Below are positions 1-5,817 of a stretch of 6,230 nucleotides of DNA, piece by piece. The position numbers and the translations under genes were made by a program. This stretch comes from an uncultured Bacilli bacterium. GTDB taxonomy: Bacteria; Bacillota_I; Bacilli_A; RF39; UBA660. Location of the stretch: NCBI GenBank assembly GCA_947632495.1, contig CANRPL010000064.1, positions 1-6,230 on the forward strand, read 5' to 3'. Position 1 is the first letter of the stretch. Each line of letters begins with the position of its first letter. The notes beneath the pieces were generated by a model. It worked only from the letters and a program-made list of their open reading frames with translations, ran no database searches and was not told the DNA's origin.

Positions 1-77
1 TGGTGGATCTTGTAGGACTCGAACCTACGACCGCCCGGTTATGAGCCGGATGCTCTAACCAACTGAGCTAAAGATCC
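1..77 (-). tRNA. tRNA with CAT anticodon, probably tRNA-Ile2 (lysidine type), otherwise elongator tRNA-Met
   Basis: Read on the minus strand this folds as a complete cloverleaf. The acceptor arms GGATCTT/AAGATCC lie at 77-71 and 11-5. There is a GCTC/GAGC D-stem, an anticodon stem TCCGG/CCGGG around the loop CTCATAA, a five-nucleotide variable loop CGGTC, a GTAGG/CCTAC T-stem with loop TTCGAGT, discriminator A, and an encoded CCA at 3-1. The anticodon CAT occupies 43-41. It is not the initiator: the first acceptor pair is a normal G-C, and the anticodon stem lacks the three consecutive G-C pairs of initiators. The body strongly resembles, from memory, the Bacillus tRNA-Ile(CAT) whose C34 is changed to lysidine by TilS to read AUA. 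I cannot exclude elongator tRNA-Met without a model comparison. The gene is complete although it touches the window edge. Confidence 0.96.
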
Positions 78-88
78 GTAGCTACTTA

Positions 89-117
89 AATATAACACAA
101 TTATTTTTTTTATGCAA
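89..117 (-). promoter_or_regulatory. Sigma-A type promoter of the tRNA gene
   Basis: On the minus strand a -35 box TTGCAT (117-112) and a -10 box TATATT (94-89) are separated by exactly 17 nt. This predicts transcription starting near 83-82, about five bases before the mature tRNA 5' end at 77, so the precursor leader would be very short. Box matches and spacing are direct observations; the start site is inferred. Confidence 0.75.
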
Positions 118-152
118 TAGAAAAGTTGAAAAAAAGGGGTTTTTAAGCAAAT

Positions 153-181
153 TTGACAAATATATTAAAAAGTGATATTAT
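153..181 (+). promoter_or_regulatory. Strong sigma-A promoter with extended -10, drives the lipoprotein gene
   Basis: A perfect TTGACA -35 box (153-158) is followed after 17 nt by TATTAT (176-181). The bases TGA at 173-175 make an extended -10. The predicted start is near 188, giving a leader of about 25 nt. A purine-rich ribosome binding site, GAGGGGGA at 201-208, lies before the ATG at 213. The promoter is divergent from the tRNA promoter, with about 35 bp between the two -35 boxes. Confidence 0.8.
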
Positions 182-212
182 AGGCGACATCTTATGAAAA
201 GAGGGGGATTTT

Positions 213-1853
213 ATGAAATTTATAAGTAAAAATATCAAAAAAATGAAGGACGTATTTAAAAGGGGAATAGCTGCTTTTTCAATCGGCGCTACTATCCTAG
301 GTGTAGCATCTTTAACTAGTTGTACTTCAAAAGAGGCTAGTCAAGATAGTATACCAACTGAAACAGTAGATATTGATCCAAATTATGTTCCAGGTGCATC
401 AGATGAAATGAATGCTCCAGTTGTTATTGAACAACCCGTTGTTGAACAAACTGTAGCGTTAACACCAGAGACTTACACATATACTGCTGATATGTGGGAA
501 GCTTTTGTAAATGAGTCATGGAATTCTATTCAAGGTGTTATTAATAATGCCGATATGGATACATTCCGTTCAGCTCTTACTGTTTTCAATATTGAAACTT
601 TAGATAATCAAAATCCACAAATTTTAGTTGATTATTATAGTAAAGGTATGGATGTTGAAAACGAATTAAACCGTGCTTATAGCGTTTTATCACAAATTCG
701 TGAATATAATACGACATCTGAAAATGTATATTCTGTAAGTAATTTATTATCTTCACAAAAAGATCGTGTTATTATCAATGTTTTAGAGGGTTACTTAAGA
801 GAAATTAAGAGTGAGACTACCTCACCAGAACGTGTTAGAGAAATCTTTAATACTGTTTCTAATTTTGCTCAAGGTACTGGTCGTATTGCTGTTATCATTG
901 GTAATGATATCGTTGAAGTTGCTCAAATTGACATGTCTAAAGGCGCTGTTATGCTTTCAGAAAATATTATGCAAAGTATTTCTGTTGAATGCCAAAATAT
1001 TATTTCTGAAGAAGAAAGAGCTACTTTAGATAATAGTTTAAGAATGCAAGATGTTTTAGCTGGTGTTCAAGAGATTATGATTCGTAATAATGCTGTTGCT
1101 TCAGTTACTACACAACAAGCTACCGTTGAAGGTACAGCTGCTATTTATGAACAAGTTCAAGCTCAACTTAATGCTGTTACTAATGAAGTTGCTGCTATTG
1201 AAGTAACACCAGAAGAAGCTAAAGCTTTATTTACAGTTGCTAACATTGATTACTTTATGAGTACTGCTGATACACAAAATGCTTTTAAACAAATGTATAG
1301 TGAAGGTATTGATTTAAATAACGTTTTTGCTCAAGCTGAAAGCGCTGTTGAGAAAATCGAATTATTTAATTTAAGAGTAGAACCAGGATATTATGATTAT
1401 GGTCATTTCTTCATTGATTCTAAAACTGATATTATATCTATAAGTGGTTTATGTTCAGCTGTTAATCAAATTCATTCTGTTGATCCAGATGCAAGTAGAC
1501 AAGCTGTTGAATTCTTAAAAGGATACACACAATATTCATCACTTACAACTATCGATTATGCTGAATATGATGAATATAATAATTTAGGTACTAATGTTTC
1601 ATTAGATAAAAATGCTTTATCTAAAGGAGCTAACCAATTAGCTGATTGGATTACATATTATTGTTTAATTAATAATCGTACTATAATTAATAATGATCAA
1701 TTAATTAACGATATGTTACCTTTAGTTGATGGTACAACTTATGGCTTTACCCCATTCAATGATATTGTTTTAATGGTTACTGATTACTGTGCAGAAAACA
1801 ATGTTACAATGTTTGATTATACAGTTGGTCAAAATCAATATACAATTCAATAA
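213..1853 (+). CDS. Predicted surface lipoprotein with two related halves, function unknown
   Basis: I do not recognise this 546-residue protein. The N-terminus is a lipoprotein signal peptide: a basic region (residues 2-18, many Lys), a hydrophobic stretch (about 19-35) and the lipobox L-T-S-C with the acylated cysteine at 37. It should be exported, lipidated by Lgt, cut by LspA and anchored outside the membrane. Thr at +2 does not suggest any retention signal. A Ser/Thr/Pro/acidic tether (38-90) follows. The rest looks mostly helical and soluble. Residues about 115-295 and 333-530 seem to be diverged copies of one domain, joined by a Gln/Ala/Val-rich, possibly coiled segment (about 300-332). 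No catalytic motif, LysM, SLH or sortase signal is visible. The start at 213 has a purine-rich site 5-11 nt upstream; a later Met at residue 11 lacks one and would shorten the basic region. The gene is monocistronic, with its own promoter and terminator. Confidence 0.9.
   Translation: MKFISKNIKKMKDVFKRGIAAFSIGATILGVASLTSCTSKEASQDSIPTETVDIDPNYVPGASDEMNAPVVIEQPVVEQTVALTPETYTYTADMWEAFVNESWNSIQGVINNADMDTFRSALTVFNIETLDNQNPQILVDYYSKGMDVENELNRAYSVLSQIREYNTTSENVYSVSNLLSSQKDRVIINVLEGYLREIKSETTSPERVREIFNTVSNFAQGTGRIAVIIGNDIVEVAQIDMSKGAVMLSENIMQSISVECQNIISEEERATLDNSLRMQDVLAGVQEIMIRNNAVASVTTQQATVEGTAAIYEQVQAQLNAVTNEVAAIEVTPEEAKALFTVANIDYFMSTADTQNAFKQMYSEGIDLNNVFAQAESAVEKIELFNLRVEPGYYDYGHFFIDSKTDIISISGLCSAVNQIHSVDPDASRQAVEFLKGYTQYSSLTTIDYAEYDEYNNLGTNVSLDKNALSKGANQLADWITYYCLINNRTIINNDQLINDMLPLVDGTTYGFTPFNDIVLMVTDYCAENNVTMFDYTVGQNQYTIQ
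555..1097 (+). repeat. Lipoprotein domain copy A (protein-level repeat)
   Basis: Residues about 115-295 of the lipoprotein. Landmarks shared with copy B, in the same order, are T-V-x-N-I (123-127), Y-S-x-G-M-D (142-147), an acidic/helical stretch ending near N166, K-D-x-x-I-I (183-188), M-S-K-G-A (241-245) and a closing hydrophobic helix ending in N-N (292-293). The copies are diverged in sequence. The alignment was made by eye. Confidence 0.5.
1209..1802 (+). repeat. Lipoprotein domain copy B (protein-level repeat)
   Basis: Residues about 333-530. The landmarks matching copy A are T-V-x-N-I (341-345), Y-S-x-G-I-D (362-367), K-T-x-I-I (404-409, one residue shorter than in copy A), L-S-K-G-A (469-473) and a closing hydrophobic helix ending in N-N (529-530). 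Spacings are similar to copy A but slightly longer, and Tyr/Asn/Asp are more abundant. This points to an old internal duplication. The alignment was made by eye. Confidence 0.5.
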
Positions 1854-1877
1854 AATGCTTATTTAAGCATTTTTTTT
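1852..1877 (+). terminator. Rho-independent terminator of the lipoprotein gene, overlapping its stop codon
   Basis: The arms AAAATGCTT (1852-1860) and AAGCATTTT (1865-1873) pair perfectly around a four-base loop. A run of T follows, continuing to 1877. The left arm starts at the second base of the TAA stop codon. The stem has only two G-C pairs but is continuous. Confidence 0.85.
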
Positions 1878-1887
1878 GTTATTATTA

Positions 1888-1896
1888 TGATATAAT
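1888..1896 (+). promoter_or_regulatory. Extended -10 promoter for cysS
   Basis: A consensus TATAAT (1891-1896) is preceded by TGA (1888-1890), an extended -10. At 16-18 nt spacing there is no good -35 box, because that position falls in the terminator arm and T-run of the upstream gene (about 1867-1874). Transcription would begin near 1901-1904, inside or just ahead of the purine-rich AGGAAGGAG at 1901-1909. The leader before the GTG at 1917 would then be only about 13-16 nt. Confidence 0.6.
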
Positions 1897-1916
1897 TAAT
1901 AGGAAGGAGTGATATT

Positions 1917-3308
1917 GTGAAATTATATAATACATTATCCCATCGTATTGAAGAATTTGTACCATATGATGAATCATGTGTGACAATGTATACGTGTGGA
2001 CCAACTGTTTATCACTACGCTCATATTGGTAATTTGCGTAGTTATATCTTTGAGGATATTTTAGAAAAAACATTAAATTTTCTGGGATATAAAGTTAAAC
2101 GATGTATGAATATCACTGATGTAGGACATTTAACTAGTGATTCTGATTCTGGTGAAGATAAGATGCTAAAAGGAGCTAAAAGAGAACATAAAAGTGTTTT
2201 AGAAATAGCTGACTATTATACTAATAGCTTTAAAGAAGATACTATGGCTCTTAATATTAAATGGCCTGAAATTGTATCTAAAGCTACTGATAATATTGAT
2301 GAATATATTAAAATAATTACTAAATTACTAGCGGATGGCTATGCTTATACTGCTGGAGGTAATGTCTACTTTGATACCTCTAAATTGAAAGATTATTACG
2401 TTTTAACTAATCATCGTGAAGATGATATGGTGGTCGGCGTTCGTGATGGCGTTGAAGCTGATGAGAATAAACGTAATCAAGCTGATTTTGTTCTTTGGTT
2501 TACTAAATCTAAATTTGAAGATCAAGAATTAAAATGGGATAGTCCATGGGGTTATGGATATCCAGGATGGCATATTGAATGTTCGGGTATAAGTATGAAA
2601 TATCTTGGTGAACATTTAGATATCCATTGTGGTGGTATCGATAATATTTTTCCTCATCATACTAATGAAATAGCGCAATCAGAGGCCTATTTAGGGCATC
2701 CTTGGTGTAAATATTGGGTTCATGGCGAACATCTACATGATCAATCTGGTAAAATGGCTAAAAGTAAAGGGGAGTTTTTAACTATTTCTTTATTAAAAGC
2801 TAATGGTTATAATCCTTTAGTCTATCGTTTTATGTGCCTAAATTCACATTATCGTAAAATATTAGTTTTCTCTTATGATGCTCTTGATAATATGACGCAA
2901 GCATACAATAAGTTAAAAAATAGAACCATTAGTTTAGGTACGGAAGATGATGCTACAGACACTGATGAATATTTAAATAAATTTAAGGAAGCTTTAGCGG
3001 ATGATTTAAATACATCTTTAGCGCTTACCATCTTGTATGATGTCTTAAAAAGTGATCTTACTAACGCTCAAAAGCATTATTTAATTTCACGTTTTGATGA
3101 AGTATTATCTTTAGATTTATTAGAAAATGATAATGTATCGGAAGCTGATGAAGAGTTAATAAGTTATATTGAAGAAAAAATAGAAGAACGTAAACAAGCT
3201 AAAAAAGATAAAAATTTTGCTTTAGCTGATCAAATACGTAATGAATTAGAAGAAAAAGGTATTATTTTAACTGATACTCGAGAGGGTACTAAATACGAAA
3301 TAAAATAG
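1917..3308 (+). CDS. cysS: Cysteinyl-tRNA synthetase (CysRS)
   Basis: This is a cytosolic class I aminoacyl-tRNA synthetase that activates cysteine with ATP and loads tRNA-Cys. Its 463 residues are the normal length. The N-terminal Rossmann domain has the Y-T-C-G-P-T-V-Y signature (25-32) and the HIGH-type motif H-I-G-N (36-39). The catalytic zinc ligands are all present at family spacing: C27, C222 (in W-H-I-E-C-S), H247 (in P-H-H) and E251. The KMSKS loop reads K-M-A-K-S (279-283). A DALR-like helical region (about 350-400) and the conserved C-terminal helix hairpin with A-D-x-I-R (437-441) and G-T-K-Y (457-460) complete the protein. The start is a GTG at 1917 with a strong AGGAAGGAG site 7 nt upstream; residues M-K-L-Y-N-T-L match the usual family N-terminus, so this start is well supported. 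It is co-transcribed with the YugP-like gene downstream. No T-box fits in the very short leader. Confidence 0.98.
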   Translation: MKLYNTLSHRIEEFVPYDESCVTMYTCGPTVYHYAHIGNLRSYIFEDILEKTLNFLGYKVKRCMNITDVGHLTSDSDSGEDKMLKGAKREHKSVLEIADYYTNSFKEDTMALNIKWPEIVSKATDNIDEYIKIITKLLADGYAYTAGGNVYFDTSKLKDYYVLTNHREDDMVVGVRDGVEADENKRNQADFVLWFTKSKFEDQELKWDSPWGYGYPGWHIECSGISMKYLGEHLDIHCGGIDNIFPHHTNEIAQSEAYLGHPWCKYWVHGEHLHDQSGKMAKSKGEFLTISLLKANGYNPLVYRFMCLNSHYRKILVFSYDALDNMTQAYNKLKNRTISLGTEDDATDTDEYLNKFKEALADDLNTSLALTILYDVLKSDLTNAQKHYLISRFDEVLSLDLLENDNVSEADEELISYIEEKIEERKQAKKDKNFALADQIRNELEEKGIILTDTREGTKYEIK

Positions 3309-3317
3309 GAGATAATT

Positions 3318-3986
3318 ATGGATGCAATTATATTAGGTTTAATGGCTTTTATAACCTTTGGTATATCTTTTTACACGTTTATTAAATTATTTAGTGTATA
3401 TCGTAAATATCGCCAGGTTGGTAATGCCAGTAATCTTAGTGGGGTAGAAGTAGCGGAAAAAATATTAGCCAAAAACAAATTAGACAATGTCTATATTGTT
3501 GAAATAAAAGGTGAATTAACGGATAATTATGATAATACCAGAAAGGTTGTTCGTCTTAGTAAACCTATATTTCATGGAGATTCACTTATGGCGCTGGTAG
3601 TGGCTGCTGAAACGGCCGCTACCGCTATCAAAAATAAGAATAAGTCTTTTCTTTTAAAATTAAGAAATCTCCTTTTAACAACAGTCAACATTCTTACTTT
3701 AATTAGTTATGTTGGATTAATTATCGCTATTATAAGTGGTTCTTTTCGCTATATTGAACTTGCTATAAGTGTCATGTTTATCATTTTCCTTTTCCATGTT
3801 CTAACTTTAAAGGCTGAAAAAGATATTTCCATCCGTGCTTGTTTAGAACTAAAAAGACACCAACTAATCACTAAAGAAGAAATTGATGATGTTAAAATAA
3901 TAAGTGATACTTTAGCTTATCGTTACTTATCTTCACTTTTTCTAATTATATATCAATTGTTTGGTTATCTTTTAAAAAATAGATGA
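3318..3986 (+). CDS. YugP-family (zinc metallopeptidase 2) membrane protein lacking the HExxH active site
   Basis: This 222-residue membrane protein aligns by eye with YugP-type putative neutral zinc metallopeptidases (Pfam Zn_peptidase_2), which are normally about 225-230 residues. Shared landmarks, in order: an N-terminal membrane helix (about 3-24); Y-R-K-Y (28-31); S-G-V-E-V-A (41-46); G-E-L-T-D-x-Y-D (65-72); V-R-L-S-K-P-I (78-84); A-A-x-x-x-x-x-A-I (96-104); a hydrophobic pair (about 117-140 and 144-164); T-L-x-x-E (163-167); and a C-terminal hydrophobic helix (about 199-218). Family members have HE-x-GH in the A-A...A-I segment. Here it reads E98-T-A-A-T102, so both zinc histidines and the catalytic glutamate are gone. 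The usual His of L-T-D-H-Y-D is Asn70. The reading frame is intact, which suggests a conserved non-enzymatic role rather than decay. The gene starts 9 nt after cysS, and its AGGAG site overlaps the cysS stop. No promoter of its own is visible. Confidence 0.85.
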   Translation: MDAIILGLMAFITFGISFYTFIKLFSVYRKYRQVGNASNLSGVEVAEKILAKNKLDNVYIVEIKGELTDNYDNTRKVVRLSKPIFHGDSLMALVVAAETAATAIKNKNKSFLLKLRNLLLTTVNILTLISYVGLIIAIISGSFRYIELAISVMFIIFLFHVLTLKAEKDISIRACLELKRHQLITKEEIDDVKIISDTLAYRYLSSLFLIIYQLFGYLLKNR

Positions 3987-3999
3987 AAATCTATTTTTT
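3974..3999 (+). terminator. AT-rich terminator overlapping the end of the YugP-like gene
   Basis: The arms AAAAAATAGAT (3974-3984) and ATCTATTTTTT (3989-3999) pair over 11 bp around a GAAA (GNRA-type) tetraloop, with one more T at 4000. Only one pair is G-C, so the hairpin is weak apart from the stabilising loop. The TGA stop codon (3984-3986) lies at the top of the stem and in the loop. Confidence 0.65.
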
Positions 4000-4001
4000 T
4001 G

Positions 4002-4018
4002 TTGTTAATTAATAACAA
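4002..4018 (+). repeat. Inverted repeat over the -35 box, possible operator
   Basis: TTGTTA (4002-4007) and TAACAA (4013-4018) form a perfect 6-bp inverted repeat with a five-base AT spacer. The left half is the -35 box itself, so a bound dimeric repressor would block RNA polymerase. In such AT-rich DNA the repeat could arise by chance. Confidence 0.3.
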
Positions 4019-4030
4019 ATAGTATATAAT
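4002..4030 (+). promoter_or_regulatory. Sigma-A promoter of the ClpX-like ATPase gene
   Basis: TTGTTA (4002-4007) and a consensus TATAAT (4025-4030) are separated by exactly 17 nt. The predicted start is near 4037. A GGAAG ribosome binding site (4041-4045) precedes the ATG at 4053 by seven bases. No CIRCE (HrcA) or CtsR-like heat-shock operator is present, although the product is a Clp-type ATPase. Confidence 0.75.
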
Positions 4031-4052
4031 ATTTAACTATGGAAGTGATGGT

Positions 4053-5741
4053 ATGATAAAGTCATCAAGAGTTTTTGTTATTTATTATCGTCGTCAGAGT
4101 ATCTGTGATGATTTTTTCCTTTTCACACCATGTAATTATGGTGAAGGAAGTGTTTCATCGGAAGACCATTTGTTTATTGATGATACTGGTAATACCTATA
4201 ATCCCTGTGATTCATATGAAATCATTACTAATCCTAGTCAAGATTTAACTTATTTTTTTGATATATCAGCACTTGATTTAAAAGATCGTTATCATTTAGC
4301 TAATGAATATGAAGCATTATCTAATTATTATGAGGAAATTAAAAATTTTGTTTTATTTGGTCGTGTTGATAGTGAACATAAATTTATTGATATTATGCCT
4401 CTTGATAAGAAACAAATTAAAGCCTTAACCGAACCTGTTACTTACGCTACTAAAGAGGGAGAAGGTACAGTTTTACTTACAAGTACTCAACTTAAAACTA
4501 TTTTAGGATATAAGCGATTAAGCGATGTAAGAAGAGTTCTAGGCGCTTTTGTTAATCGCGCTAATGCGACAAAAAGATTAGTAGAAGATCCTAAAAATAA
4601 TTTATCAGCAATTCAAACAAGTTTTGATGGACGTCATATTGGAGCAGCTTATGGTCAACCAGTATTAGCTACAAAGCAAGAAATAGACGCTATGAAAAAG
4701 AAAAAAAAGGAAGCTAATCAACAACCTAAATCCGTAACTTATAATGATGTTTTAGGTGATAAACCAATCCCTGTTTCAATGTATAATACAAAAGAGATTT
4801 ATGAGACTATTACAAGTAGTTTAATTGGTCAAGATGATATTGTTCAAGATATTGTTAGTATTGTTGTCTCAAATATGCAAGCTACAGATCCTAAAGAGAT
4901 TATTAAACCTTTTATTATCGGTCAAACAGGTAGTGGTAAAAGTCTTTTATTTAAACTTTTAGCGGATATTTTAGGAGTACCGGTTATCACTATTGACTGT
5001 AATATGATTACCCAAGAAGGATATAAGGGAAAAAGCGTTCTTGATATTTTGGTTGATCTATATTATTTATGTGATAAAGATACCAAGAAAGCAGAGCGCG
5101 CTATTATCTTTTTAGATGAAGCAGATAAAATAGCTGCTCATGGTAATGATGTTAGTGATATTGGGGCGCAACAAGCATTACTTAAGTTAATTGAAGGTAA
5201 TCGTTTTGCGATTGATGTTGATAAATATGGTAATAAAGCTATTATTGATACAAGTATGATGACTATCGCCGGTGGAGGAGCCTTTGAACAGATATTTGCA
5301 AAAACGTCACACGCTTTAGGCTTTAGTAGTGTTCAAGAAATAGAGGATAAAGAACGTCTTTTAACTATTGATGAGCTATGTGAATATGGGATGACGAAAG
5401 AATTTGTTGGCCGTTGGAGTTTATTTAGACAATATCATCCTATTACGAAAAAAATGTTACTCGATAATTTAGAGAGAGGTAAATTATCACCTATAGCTTT
5501 AAAAAGTAAAGCTTATTTACGTGATTTTGGTATTACGATTGATTTTACTCCTTCATATCGTGAACGCCTTTGTGATGAGGCTATCGCTCGTCAAAGTGGT
5601 TTTCGTGGTTTAGATGAAAGAGTCAACAATAGTTTGATAAAAGCACAATTTGCTCTTCAAACAGCTAGTGCACCATATAAGAAATTAATTGTTACTAGTG
5701 AGACGATTGAAAATCCACATGTTTATGAATTAGTTAGATAA
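4053..5741 (+). CDS. ClpX-like AAA+ unfoldase with a non-ClpX N-terminal region
   Basis: Residues about 250-545 match the ClpX-type AAA+ module. They include I-G-Q (258-260), Walker A G-Q-T-G-S-G-K-S (290-297), pore loop G-Y-K-G (323-326), Walker B F-L-D-E-A-D (353-358), Q-Q-A-L-L-K-L-I-E-G (373-382) and sensor 1 region G-G-G-A-F (407-411). Also present are E-F-V-G-R (450-454, arginine finger R454) and sensor 2 G-F-R-G-L (516-520, R518). ATP binding and hydrolysis should be intact, so a hexameric ATP-driven protein remodeller is likely. L-G-F at 422-424 sits where ClpX has its I-G-F ClpP-docking loop. The R-K-H substrate loop of ClpX is absent (383-400, shorter). The N-terminal 225 residues have no C4 zinc finger (Cys only at 18, 27 and 52) and are unrecognised; a Lys-rich linker (215-219) joins them to the core. 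At 562 residues it is about 140 longer than typical ClpX. It is monocistronic and not next to clpP or tig, so I do not call it clpX. Confidence 0.92.
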   Translation: MIKSSRVFVIYYRRQSICDDFFLFTPCNYGEGSVSSEDHLFIDDTGNTYNPCDSYEIITNPSQDLTYFFDISALDLKDRYHLANEYEALSNYYEEIKNFVLFGRVDSEHKFIDIMPLDKKQIKALTEPVTYATKEGEGTVLLTSTQLKTILGYKRLSDVRRVLGAFVNRANATKRLVEDPKNNLSAIQTSFDGRHIGAAYGQPVLATKQEIDAMKKKKKEANQQPKSVTYNDVLGDKPIPVSMYNTKEIYETITSSLIGQDDIVQDIVSIVVSNMQATDPKEIIKPFIIGQTGSGKSLLFKLLADILGVPVITIDCNMITQEGYKGKSVLDILVDLYYLCDKDTKKAERAIIFLDEADKIAAHGNDVSDIGAQQALLKLIEGNRFAIDVDKYGNKAIIDTSMMTIAGGGAFEQIFAKTSHALGFSSVQEIEDKERLLTIDELCEYGMTKEFVGRWSLFRQYHPITKKMLLDNLERGKLSPIALKSKAYLRDFGITIDFTPSYRERLCDEAIARQSGFRGLDERVNNSLIKAQFALQTASAPYKKLIVTSETIENPHVYELVR

Positions 5742-5767
5742 CCTATAGGTAATACTTATAGGTTTTT
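5740..5767 (+). terminator. Rho-independent terminator of the ClpX-like ATPase gene, overlapping its stop codon
   Basis: The arms AACCTATAGGT (5740-5750) and ACTTATAGGTT (5754-5764) pair over 11 bp, including one G-T wobble, around a three-base loop. They run into TTTTT ending at 5767. The left arm begins with the last two bases of the TAA stop codon. Confidence 0.85.
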
Positions 5768-5769
5768 AC

Positions 5770-5798
5770 TTTATTTTTAATAGTATTTTTAGTATAAT
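5770..5798 (+). promoter_or_regulatory. Promoter of sufC
   Basis: A consensus -10 box TATAAT is at 5793-5798. The best -35 at 17-nt spacing is TTTATT (5770-5775), only three of six consensus bases. The predicted start is near 5805, so the leader before the ATG at 5818 would be about 13 nt, with the TTGGAGATGG ribosome binding site at its 5' end. A weak -35 leaves room for an activator, but no operator is visible. Confidence 0.6.
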
Positions 5799-5817
5799 TA
5801 ACATTGGAGATGGTTTT

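Noticed and set aside
131..145. Run AAAAAGGGGTTTTT between the divergent promoters, considered as a terminator
   Set aside because: The only possible stem is five A-T pairs around a G-only loop, too weak for a terminator, and no gene ends here on either strand.
194..229. ATG at 194 opening an 11-codon frame upstream of the lipoprotein start
   Set aside because: It has no ribosome binding site, begins only a few bases after the predicted transcript start, and is out of frame with the gene.
811..1029. 72-codon open frame inside the lipoprotein gene
   Set aside because: It lies in another frame of a well-supported gene, is dominated by Leu/Lys low-complexity sequence, and has no ribosome binding site or promoter.
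1885..2073. 62-codon open frame on the minus strand over the cysS start
   Set aside because: It is antisense to conserved CysRS sequence, lacks a convincing ribosome binding site, and its product shows no recognisable features. It is a shadow of cysS.
4039..4056. Five-codon mini-ORF (ATG GAA GTG ATG GTA TGA) ending in an ATGA overlap with the ATPase start
   Set aside because: It could suggest translational coupling, but it has no ribosome binding site of its own. Its bases are explained by the purine-rich site needed for the ATG at 4053.
4053..5741. Calling the AAA+ gene clpX or hslU
   Set aside because: It lacks the ClpX zinc finger and R-K-H loop, has a large unrelated N-terminal region, and is not beside clpP, tig or hslV. 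The G-G-A-F and L-G-F features favour a ClpX relative over HslU, but not orthology.
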